NCBI GenBank assembly: GCA_028023455.1 | Contig: JAQFVV010012434.1 | Coordinates: 6,352,264 to 6,416,263, forward strand | Length of the DNA stretch: 64,000 nt | Direction of reading: 5' to 3' | DNA from: Epiperipatus broadwayi | Lineage: Eukaryota; Onychophora; Udeonychophora; Euonychophora; Peripatidae | Shown here: one piece after another, positions 50,076-58,855 of the stretch | Layout: each line of letters opens with the position of its first letter | How positions within the stretch are numbered: the stretch's first letter is position 1 | Position numbers and translations under genes: made by a program | Notes under the pieces: generated by a model | Told to the model about the DNA's origin: nothing | Seen by the model: the letters and a program-made list of their open reading frames with translations, nothing else | The model's database searches: none

Positions 50076-50630
50076 GTGCTGGGGCCATATGCTAACAATA
50101 AGAGGGACAATGAGATGTGGTTATTAAATACCCTTGATCTGGATGTGAATTACCTAGAGCCATTTGAACTGGGTGAACCACCTATCCAATATAACTGTCC
50201 TGTTCTTAAATTATTGATGGAGGGGATTAGTATAAATGCCTTAATTGACTCTGGTAGTCAAGCCTCCATCATCTCAGAAAAAGCATATCAAAAGATGCTT
50301 CATGTAAATAGTTGTATACCCTCCTTGCCCATTAAACAGATACAAGTGACTCTGGCTAATGGGAAGAGAACCAAGCTGGCCAACAAGAAGGTTTGGATTA
50401 ATTTTAGGCTTAACCAGTCTGAGTTTGGTCATGTCTTCTTGATTATGCCTGAATTGGTTCATGATGTCATTATAGCTTCAGACTTCATGATCAGAAATAA
50501 ATGTAAGTTAGATTATGAGAATGGGCTATTTTTATGTCAACAAGAACAGTTGCCCTTCGAATGGGAGTTACCTAAACTCTCTGGTCAATTGTTATGCATC
50601 CGAAGCACACTAGTTAGATGTTGGTATTAG
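50076..50630 (+). CDS. pr: Aspartic protease region of gypsy-B pol
   Basis: The active-site motif ALIDSGSQASII (near residues 55-66) is the D-[ST]-G-x-A of retroviral-type proteases, here D-S-G-S-Q-A. The downstream hydrophobic segment HDVIIASDFMIRN is the usual partner (I-I/L-G-x-D/N-F). It would cleave Gag-Pol in particles. The first ATG is unclear; this part is normally made as a fusion. The frame ends at about 50630, and the RT segment continues in another frame. Confidence 0.78.
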   Translation: MLGPYANNKRDNEMWLLNTLDLDVNYLEPFELGEPPIQYNCPVLKLLMEGISINALIDSGSQASIISEKAYQKMLHVNSCIPSLPIKQIQVTLANGKRTKLANKKVWINFRLNQSEFGHVFLIMPELVHDVIIASDFMIRNKCKLDYENGLFLCQQEQLPFEWELPKLSGQLLCIRSTLVRCWY

Positions 50631-50661
50631 GACTAAAATTAATCATGTTTTCCTTGCCAAT

Positions 50662-52326
50662 TTGACGATAGGAGAAAATTTATACCAACTGATGTACAAT
50701 TATAACAGCCTGTTTTCCACTGTTCTAGGCATCATCAAAGGATATACTCATCGAATTAAGTTAAAGGATAATGAACCTTTTCAACAGAGAATGTATCCAG
50801 TTCCTTATCAATATCAGGCCGAGGTACAAAAACAGATAGACCAAATGTTGGAATGGGAAATTATTCGGAAGTGTTCCTCTGCTTATGTCAACCCTTTGGT
50901 AATTATCAGAAAGAAAGATGGTACAGTAAGAGTATGTCTGGATGCTCGTATGCTGAACCAGATAACCATTCCTGAACACGATATTCCTCCACCTGTACAT
51001 GAGCTCCTAATTAAATTCAAACAAAAGTCAATTTTCTCATCTTTTGATCTGACAGCCAGTTATTGGCAGATACCACTACACCATGAAGACCAAAAATATA
51101 CAGCTTTTCGCTTTCAAGGTCAAACTTATGTTTTTACAAGAATGCCCTTTGGTCTCATTAACAGTGGTGCTGGTTTGATCAGATGTTTGGATAGGATCTT
51201 TTCAAAACAATTGAAAGAAAAGATCATCATGTATGTGGATGACATAGTTATTGCTTCCAGCAGTCTTATGGAGCATCTAGAACACTTACAGATATTCTTT
51301 GAAGAGTGTTTAGCCCATAATGTCAAGATAAACCTGGAGAAATGTACAATAGCTGCAAAAGAAATTACTTTTCTGGGACATGTAATCAGTGAACAGGGTA
51401 TCAAAACCCATCCCGAAAAGATTGCTGCTATTCAGGATTTCTCAATGCCAAAAACCAAAAAGCAACTGCGGTCCTTTCTCGGTTTATATAACTATTATCA
51501 TAAGTTTTATAGGGACTTTGCCGAGGATACCCAGTATTTGTCTGTGTTATTAAAGAAATCAGAAAGGTGGAGGTGGACCACTGAGCATACCAGGGAGTTC
51601 AATACTATAAAACAAACCTTTTTGAACCACATTATTTTGTCTTACCCTGATTTTGGTAAAAAGTTTTTTGTACAGACAGACAGTAGCCACTATGGTCTGG
51701 GAGTAGTTTTATATCAGCTTGATGAAGATCAAAGACCTCAGGTCTTATATTTTTTAAGTAGACATTTGAGAGGGGCAGAGTTGAACTACTCCATAACAGA
51801 GAAAGAAGCCCTAGCAGTGGTATGGGCCTTTCAGAAGCTACGCCAGTTTTTGCTTGGCTCTGAAGTCATTGTTTTGTCAGACCATAGGAGCTTAGAATTT
51901 CTAAGTAAAAGCTATTTAAATAATGAAAGACTAATCAGGTGGAGTCTATACCTACAACAGTTTAATTACAGCATTATCTATGTTGAGGGTATTAAGAATA
52001 TCCCTGCTGATGTTCTTAGTCGTCACCTTGTCTGTCTTGTGCCCCAACATCCTGGTACAGAGAATATCTTAATTAATAATATTAATGTTGAATTAGAGAG
52101 AGATATCTTAAAAGATTACCATAATTTGGCTGGGATTCAAAAACAAGACCTAAAATTGGGCAGAATCATCACCATCCTGAATCATCCCATAAACCGCCAC
52201 AGCTCCAAGAAATCTCTCAAGAAAGTTTTTGCCCAGTATAAGTTCAATCGAGGTATTCTCATGTATAAGGTTAAGGGTCATCATGTTAACCCTTGGAGGA
52301 TCGTGATTCCTAAAATTTCTCATTAA
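50662..52326 (+). CDS. pol: Reverse transcriptase and RNase H of gypsy-B
   Basis: The 554 codons cover the whole RT and RNase H. Visible motifs are RKKDGTVRVCLDARMLNQ (about 83-100), SSFDLTASYWQIPL (about 127-140, catalytic Asp), TRMPFGLINSGA (about 159-170), YVDDIVIA (about 191-198, two catalytic Asp), KCTIAAKEITFLGHVIS and LRSFLGLYNYYHKF. RNase H shows VQTDSSHYGLGVVL, TEKEALAVVWAF, VLSDHRSLEFL and NIPADVLSRH. The N-terminal part of the integrase linker follows. This is a nearly undamaged Ty3/gypsy polymerase. It ends with tandem stops at 52324-52329, and integrase resumes in another frame. Confidence 0.92.
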   Translation: MTIGENLYQLMYNYNSLFSTVLGIIKGYTHRIKLKDNEPFQQRMYPVPYQYQAEVQKQIDQMLEWEIIRKCSSAYVNPLVIIRKKDGTVRVCLDARMLNQITIPEHDIPPPVHELLIKFKQKSIFSSFDLTASYWQIPLHHEDQKYTAFRFQGQTYVFTRMPFGLINSGAGLIRCLDRIFSKQLKEKIIMYVDDIVIASSSLMEHLEHLQIFFEECLAHNVKINLEKCTIAAKEITFLGHVISEQGIKTHPEKIAAIQDFSMPKTKKQLRSFLGLYNYYHKFYRDFAEDTQYLSVLLKKSERWRWTTEHTREFNTIKQTFLNHIILSYPDFGKKFFVQTDSSHYGLGVVLYQLDEDQRPQVLYFLSRHLRGAELNYSITEKEALAVVWAFQKLRQFLLGSEVIVLSDHRSLEFLSKSYLNNERLIRWSLYLQQFNYSIIYVEGIKNIPADVLSRHLVCLVPQHPGTENILINNINVELERDILKDYHNLAGIQKQDLKLGRIITILNHPINRHSSKKSLKKVFAQYKFNRGILMYKVKGHHVNPWRIVIPKISH

Positions 52327-52330
52327 TAAA

Positions 52331-52879
52331 TTGGTAAAATATGCTCATTGCAAATATGGCCATTATGGCACTCCAAAGATTTATTATGTGTTAAAGAATT
52401 ACTTCTATTGGAATCAGATGTATAGAAGTATCAGTAATATCATTAAACAATGTACAATTTGTGCCAAGACTAAGTATCATGCTAGGTCATTTGTCGGTGT
52501 TTTACAACCCATAATCCCGGATCGGCCTAACCAATTGTTGGCACTTGATTTTTATGGACCACTCCCCGCCTATAACCGACAAAAGTTCATTTTAGTGGCA
52601 TATGATGTATTCTCTAAACTTGTTTCTGCATTTGCTGTGCCCCAAACTGATGCTAAGGGTGTTATCAGGTGCCTCACCAACCACCAGTTGCAAGCCGTGG
52701 GTAAACCTGATGTGATTTTGACAGATCATGCCACTGCCTTTGTATCTAAGACCTGGAAGAAATGGGTTCAAACTCAGAACATCAAGCATGTTATGAGCTC
52801 TATAAGAAATCCGCAGTCTAACCCCTGCGAGCGCATTATGCGCGAGCTTAGCAGACTTTATAGTCTACATTCCAGATGA
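52331..52879 (+). CDS. int: Integrase of gypsy-B
   Basis: The HHCC zinc module is visible (AHCKYGHYGT, then CTICAKTKYH). The catalytic core has its three acidic residues: LALDFYGPLP (first D), DVILTDHATAF (second D) and PQSNPCERIMREL (the E). It inserts the cDNA into the host genome. The frame ends near 52879 at a single-base change, and the end of the core and C-terminal tail follow in other frames. A frame change separates it from RT upstream as well. Confidence 0.88.
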   Translation: MVKYAHCKYGHYGTPKIYYVLKNYFYWNQMYRSISNIIKQCTICAKTKYHARSFVGVLQPIIPDRPNQLLALDFYGPLPAYNRQKFILVAYDVFSKLVSAFAVPQTDAKGVIRCLTNHQLQAVGKPDVILTDHATAFVSKTWKKWVQTQNIKHVMSSIRNPQSNPCERIMRELSRLYSLHSR

Positions 52880-53301
52880 TCATAGACAGTGGGTGAATAA
52901 ACTTCCTGAGTTGGTAAATCTCATTAATATCACTTGTAATGAATCGACAGGATTCCCCCGTTAGGTTGCATTATGGAAAACAGGAACCCTTGCTGATTAA
53001 AATCCCCTTGCCTGTTACCCTTGAGGAAATAAATAATGGCAATGACCTTAATAAAGATAGGATCCAACTCAAACTCATGGGTCAAAAAAGGGTAAAGCAA
53101 TCCAAAACCAAACCACATCCATTTAAGATCAATGATCTTGTGCTGGTACACACCCCTCATGTTAGCAACCCCCAAAGAAACCAATTTAAAAAGTTTCTGC
53201 AATTGTACGAAGGGCCATTCCAAATTACCAAGAAAATAGGAATGCCTTTATGCTTGCTGCTCTTGATGGGAATAAGGGAACCTATAATGCTAGGAGTTTG
53301 A
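52880..53301 (+). pseudogene. Integrase C-terminal tail of gypsy-B, frame-broken
   Basis: A short stretch in another frame (about 52865-52960) reads QWVNKLPELVNLINITCNES, as gypsy integrases do after the catalytic Glu. The open part at 52939-53301 contains LHYGKQEPLL and a basic stretch KPHPFKINDLVLVHTPHV, then FLQLYEGPFQITKKIG. This is the usual integrase tail (V-x-V...GP-[FY]-x-I). No envelope gene follows. Confidence 0.68.
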
Positions 53302-53512
53302 TCCCTTATACTTCAGCAGAGTAGCCTGGCAAAGATCTCCAAATAAATTACTTTAAATTTTCTAATGAAAAAGTACAATATTTACCAGTAGTTAGAAATT
53401 TTTTTTATATATTATTATTAGTGTGTTTATTATTATTAGTGTATTTTATTAGTTATGATTTTTTTTTCTTTTATTAGATATAGTTAAAGCAAAAGTGCTG
53501 ATGATTTTACTC
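53302..53512 (+). other. 3' untranslated sequence of gypsy-B
   Basis: Short T-rich non-coding sequence between the pol end and the polypurine tract. There is no room for an env gene. Confidence 0.6.
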
Positions 53513-53524
53513 GAAGGGGGGGAA
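53513..53524 (+). promoter_or_regulatory. Polypurine tract of gypsy-B
   Basis: GAAGGGGGGGAA directly precedes TGTTGTGCC, the start of the 3' LTR. This adjacency is why I place the LTR start at 53525 (and 42959) rather than three bases further on. Confidence 0.78.
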
Positions 53525-56500
53525 TGTTGTGCCATTACAATTTAGTCATTAGCTAAATTTATAGTAATGTGCACGAGAGAAAATGAACAAAAATCATATT
53601 TTTTTTACATATAACAATAAATGAAGCTGTAGGGCATCCAAGTTTAAACCCTACAAGATCCAGTTTTAAAAGCTTTAGACAGAAAGAGAGTGAGGCCACA
53701 GTTATATACTTTAATTGTTTGTGTGTTGATAGAAAGGTAATACACATAATTAAACTATTCAATTTTTAATTTTTCTTTAAAAAGCAAAGTTATAACGCAT
53801 ACGTATAGGCAGTGTATGTGTAAGCTATTGATTGTTTTATATTACAGATATTTAACTTTCTTTAAAACTAACCTATGCTTGATCAAATCTAATATCTTAT
53901 TCTATACTTCTATGTTGCTTTTCTATAATTGTAAGTGGGAATTGAAAAAGTCACATTTAATTTTAAATATTAGGGTTATAATTACTAAGCTAGCAATTAT
54001 ATTATTTAATGTTAGTTTATGAATGATTTGAAATGATAAAGTATGTGTGTACATTACATACAGAAATTTACATTTATTAAATATTGAAAGAAAAGGAAGG
54101 GTTAAATCTGTCAAATTATTTTTTGTACAATTTTATGTTAAAAGAGGAAATCTGTTGAATCAGATATCTATTTTTGTAAATGATTGTTTGTCACTATAGG
54201 AGCTTAAGCTGAGTGGGAACTCTAATTTTAAAATTGTCTTATCTTAAGATTAGAGAAAAGAAACTCCAATTTTAGATATTACAGATATACGTGAAAAAGG
54301 ATAAAGTCTTTTTTTTTTTTAAGACAAAAGTGTCTGAAAACCAGGTGTGTGATTTTTTTTGGGTTGGTCAAAAATAACAATTCACACTATCACTCTAATT
54401 GGGTGAGTTGACTCAAAAATCGGATATAAAAGCAGTCTGGAAAATCAGTTAAGTGATTAGATTACATTATTGTTATTATAATATATTGTGAGAGAGACTT
54501 TTTAAAAATTATTGAAACTAAAGCAGACAAACATTTTAGTTCTGCTAGATAATTTTTTTTTTTAAATCATTTTTTTTATGAAGTTTTGAATGTTGAAAAT
54601 ATAAGAAATGACAGGGTAGAAAAATTATATATGTGTTCCATCAAGACCTGACCATCGTGGAGCTGCAGATCATATAGGGAAGAAAAATAATATTCTACAC
54701 TTTTCAACTGACCAGAGAAATAAGATGTTTTTTTTAAATAGAAAGAAAAAAAACATTCACCTGCATTCGAAGGAGATCAGAAAGATGAATTAATCTGATA
54801 AATATTAATCATCAAGTCCAATTAATTGTTCCAGCAACTGAGTTTAAAACCCAGGAAATTTATAAACGTGAAAACAACTGCTGTATTTCATCCACTAAAA
54901 GAATCATGCTTGACAGGAAGAGAAGAAAAATTAATATAAAGATTTCCAAATTATCCACTAAAGCAAATAACCTCAATAGGATCATCATCATCAAATAATT
55001 ATACACTTTAAGAAAGAGATTGTTCCAAAGAAACACGGAAATTGTTGCTGCCAAAGATAGACATTAAACAAGAGAAATTTGACTCATTAGAAGTCGCTAC
55101 AAAGAACTGGTAGTATAAAATTTTTTTTTTGATATATTTTCTTTATGATAGCAGAGTCTTAATAAAATTTTAGCAATAAAGTGGTATATTTTATTTAAAG
55201 AACTTTTAAAGACTATTCAGATCGATTAAAACCAAGAATGTCTTACTAATAATAACTTTGAGCTTCATAAATGATCTTGAATGTATCAAAATTATTTGTT
55301 TATTGATTTACAGTTATGAAATATTAATGTGTAAAATAATTTCTTGTATTATTATTTTGGTTTTAAATAATATTTTGCTATTATGGGATAAAACACGCAC
55401 ATACATAATATTTTTATATGTGTATAATTGCGAGTGAATGTGAAGTAATAAGTAGTAACAAAATATTAGATTATTTTGTTTCAAGTTAAAGTATAGCATT
55501 TCAGAGGTAGAAGAGAGGGGGAGAAAATAATTTAAAACTTGTTTCTAAAACTTGCTCTTTCTAATTTTACTAACATTTATTTTTGTCATTCTACTTACAT
55601 GTTAGATTATAAGGTATGTGTGCCAATGAGTGAATATTTTTTTTTATATGAAATACTTTTCTTATGGATGGAACATTTTAACAAATCGGTTACCCCAATT
55701 TAATACAATATACTTTTGAAATACATTTACGGGAAAGGGGGAAGAATTTAAAATTTAATGTTATGATTTTAAAACAGTCGATTATGATTATTGTTGTTAT
55801 TGTTAATATAAATTTTCACGTAAATATAGAAATTTTTATGTATATGTTAGAAATGCAGTAATAAATATTAGTTTATGTTATTAAACGAGGCGTATATAGT
55901 TCATTAAGAGTAGTCTTTATCAAGTGTGATCATTCATCATCAATGGTTGAATATTAGTTGTTTAAGATATGATTAAATATGCTAAAATTAACAATAATTA
56001 TGAATTTCTTTATAAAAATTTAAATTTTATGTTTAGGCTTAGTCCTAAAGCTGTGGTTGAAACCATTGTCATTATCATTATCATCATCATCATCATCACG
56101 TTTTAATTAATGAGCTGTTTAAATGTTCAAAGGCCATAAATAAATATTGATTTCATAATATTTAGTGATTTCTTAGTAATATTATAACCACCATTCCATC
56201 ATCTATTTCATGCAAGGATGAGTGAATTGCCATTCTAAATTAATAGTAATCTGAGCTAGTAAAACTTATAAAAAAATATTGAAACACATTCGTTATGCTA
56301 AGATCTGAGAAATGATTTGTGTCTAATGAATTCCACTTTAGTTTAAAGATGTTTTATGCTTACTTAGATATTAGTGCATACAGTGATATGGCTCTAAAAA
56401 GCAAAATCTTCCATGTTTATTAGAAATAAAGTACCAAAAAGGGATTCAAACCCGGTACATGTGAAAGGTTATTAGATATAACTGTGTCTAGATTCAAATA

Positions 56501-57076
56501 ATCTAGTGGCACTCTGCTAGACCATATTCACTTGGTATTTGTTTGGATATGCACTTAACATCAAACCAAGAAATGAAAGTGGATAAAATCTACTGTCTGT
56601 ATACCTGAGCAGATATTTTATTGAGTTACTAGTGTACTCACCTCACGTGATTTCCATATACCTGAGTTATAATAGTTGTTATTAATAATTTGTTTATAAT
56701 TATTGATATTGTGATATCTTGAGGAATCTAATTATAGAAGTATGTTTCATTTAATCCAATGTCCCTTAATAGAATTGATAACTCAGTCTGATCTTTTTGT
56801 TTAATAGCCACTACTCAGGTATTCTTCTCATAATTTAATTTAAGCTACAATGCTTTTCGTTTATTAAGCTAAATATTTATATTTGAATCTTTTCTTAATT
56901 ATTTAATACATTTGGATCGTTTCATCATCTTTATTAAGTTACCATGAATATAATATTTGAATATTTGAGATTTTAATAATATTTGGATTTTTGACAAATC
57001 CAATGACATTTTAATATACAATTGAATTTCTCTTTAATATGTTACAATCCTTTTGAACTACTTTAATTTTGTTACA
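53525..57076 (+). repeat. 3' LTR of gypsy-B (3.55 kb)
   Basis: Direct copy of 42959-46560, starting TGTTGTGCCATTACAA and ending TTTTGTTACA. It keeps the TATA-like and initiator motifs (54424-54449) and the twin AATAAA. It lacks the duplicated segment seen near 44125-44175 in the 5' LTR and has a short insertion near 53802-53820. It is followed by ATATA and the rest of the foldback repeat unit. Confidence 0.88.
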
Positions 57077-57081
57077 ATATA

Positions 57082-57365
57082 AATTAGCATTTTTGTTTTA
57101 TTTTAAAGTATTTTTTCACCTCCTTTTCTTTTCCCGCACTTTTTTTTGATAGTATCACCTTAGGCTATTTAATGTGACAGTTTCCCGCAATTTTTTTAAG
57201 TGTAGTCCCTTCCCAACACCTTTTTTAATTAGTGACCCAGGTGATTTATTTTCTAAAAAAAGAGAGTGTTTCTAATCGATGACATTTATCGCTTGCATGT
57301 GCCAGCAGTGTTTTTGGCTGTTTTCTAATTCAAAATGGCCGCTGAGCGCGTACTATATCAGCACC
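57082..57365 (-). repeat. Right terminal part of the foldback element
   Basis: This is the inverse of 39104-39390. It contains TTTTCCCGCAC, CTTAGGCTATTTAATGTGAC, a TGTAGTCCCTTCCCAACACC block and GCTTGCATGTGCCAGCAGTG, all with complements in the left terminus. It ends at CAGCACC, followed by AAACTTTC. Confidence 0.85.
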
Positions 57366-57373
57366 AAACTTTC
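57366..57373. repeat. 8-bp target-site duplication, right
   Basis: AAACTTTC, identical to 39096-39103. Confidence 0.85.
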
Positions 57374-58334
57374 TATCCATAGTTTTAATTAGTTGGAACT
57401 AACTGTCATATTTTAAATATAATTATTGCAGATTATTTTTCAGGATTCATTGTTCAAATTAGAAATTTGCATGTCTATATTATTTTACATAGAAATACAT
57501 AAATTAAAACCATATTCCACCTTAAATCTGCAGTTAAAAGGTATTTATTTTATGAAGGAGACAAATTTAAAAATGAAAAAAAGTATTGCTATATAATGGT
57601 CTGAAATAAAACTTAAACTGATTATAAATGTTTAAAACATTACCAAATGGCTAAAACTGCATATACGAGATAAATCTTGCTCTTTAAAATATATTTATTA
57701 TATATACATCTTTTTTAACATTATTTCTAAAAGTCTTGTAATTAATCAAACTGAGATTTTAAGCATTACAACACTTTAATAATAACATCACATTTCCATA
57801 GTTAGATTTTTTTGACAAACTTTTTATATTAATTTCTAATATTGATAATTGTAAAAACTTAATCCAATAATTCTAAAGAGAAGGTAATCAAATCACATGT
57901 GCAGTACTATAAAAGTCAATTAGCAATGTTAAATACAAGTAAACTCTCGATCCAAGTCACAAAGACTTTGACAAGAAAGGCCTGCTTATCTTCATATCTA
58001 AATGCAATTACATAGGCAAATCTAAGCAGCTTGGAATGAGAGAATGGATATATTATTCACTTTACTTACATTTCTTTTTTATATCATATTTACTATGTGT
58101 CAATATTAGAAGATGTTATACAAAATGTAAATAATTAAGAAATTTTTACTAATGCAGTGTCAAGCTATAATTCTAAGGAGAAGGTAATCAAACCACACAC
58201 ACACTATTATACTATTCAATTAGTTGATTAACATGTACTTTTTAAATTAATAAATATATTTTTTTGGCATAATTATTAATGAATGAATAAAATATGTAAT
58301 CAACATTTGATACATATATTTATTTTCTATTTAC
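57374..58334 (-). other. Abi intron, proximal part
   Basis: AT-rich intron between the foldback element and the proline-rich exon. Two short blocks, near 57875-57895 and 58170-58195, share TTCTAANNAGAAGGTAATCAAA and look like a local duplication. No gene. Confidence 0.55.
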
Positions 58335-58472
58335 CTTTTTCAATATAATTTCTTGGAACCCAATCTGGAAGATCATTATCTCGTTCTTGATCCATATATG
58401 AATGGTCTTGACTATAATCATCATTAAACATGGCAAAATGTTCTGGAGGTGGAGGAGGTAATGGTGGAGATA
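58335..58472 (-). CDS. Abi: Abi penultimate exon: proline-rich linker
   Basis: On the - strand the exon follows an ATTTAG acceptor and ends at a G before GTAAAT. After two bases completing a codon it encodes 45 residues: SPPLPPPPPEHFAMF (a polyproline stretch of the profilin/SH3/EVH1-binding type), then a Asp/Tyr-rich part, then WVPRNYIEK. The W-x-P-[KR]-NYIEK end joined to the SH3 exon is the family pattern of Abi proteins. Upstream exons encoding the WAVE-binding and homeo-homologous parts lie beyond the window or are not visible here. Confidence 0.9.
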
Positions 58473-58559
58473 CTAAATAAAAAAAAAAACAGAAAAATAT
58501 TAGTAATTTCTGTCATAAAATGGTTTGCATATGTAGGTAAAAGTCTTTAAAATGTTAAT

Positions 58560-58855
58560 GCAGAACAAAGGCCTCTCCAATATCCCCATATAGGAATTAT
58601 GAAAAAGAATACACTACTTCCCAGGATTACTAATTGTTAGATGGTGATGGTTTGAAATGTTTTTTCATTCTTGCTTTGCCTTCTAGCTAAAAATAGTTAG
58701 GTTTCTATTATTGACTAATATTGGGTTAGCTACCAAAACCTGATTGGAACCTGAAAAAAAATTTCAAATTTTACCTGGTCTGGATTTGAATACAAGTCAT
58801 AGACATGGCAGACAAATGCAATACCAATATATTACAAGGCTCTTCCTTTTTCATT
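58560..58855 (-). repeat. tRNA-derived SINE-like element, copy 2
   Basis: This shares layout with 30512-30760: CCTCTCCAATATCCCC, CTAATTGTTAGATGG, TTTTCATTCTTG, ACCTGAAAAAAAA, then CTGGTCTGGATTTGAATAC. On the - strand the end reads GTATTCAAATCCAG as a B box, preceded by a tRNA-like region starting GAGCCTTGTAATAT. It is diverged and has no clear flanking duplication. Confidence 0.52.

Larger units (their letters stand above)
42959..57076 (+). mobile_element. Ty3/gypsy LTR retrotransposon with about 3.6-kb LTRs (gypsy-B)
   Basis: Two direct repeats (42959-46560 and 53525-57076) bound a 7-kb internal region with PBS, long leader, gag, protease, RT-RNase H, integrase and polypurine tract in order. 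No envelope frame is present. Target bases ATATA (42954-42958 and 57077-57081) flank it. Because the site is a TA run, a boundary three bases further in, with ATAT duplicated, is also possible. The LTRs differ at roughly 1-3% by eye, so it is much younger than gypsy-A. The coding is split by several frame changes. It is inserted in the TATATATA part of a repeat unit of the foldback element, whose unit resumes with AAATTAGC at 57081. Transcription would run opposite to Abi. Confidence 0.9.
39104..57365. mobile_element. Foldback DNA transposon (about 4.14 kb) enlarged to 18.3 kb by a gypsy insertion
   Basis: The two ends are inverted copies: GGTGCTGATATAATACGCGC at 39104 and its near-perfect complement at the right end (57346-57365). 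Both are flanked by AAACTTTC. The terminal match continues for about 300 bp, with one block (AACAGCC to CGATAAATGTCATCGA) almost unchanged. Inside, the left arm 39104-40676 is the inverse of 41104-42958 plus 57082-57365, around a spacer of about 427 bp. A gypsy element occupies 42959-57076. No transposase is recognised, so it is likely mobilised in trans. The 8-bp duplication suggests hAT or P superfamily, but the terminal bases do not settle which. It fills most of the last Abi intron. Confidence 0.85.
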
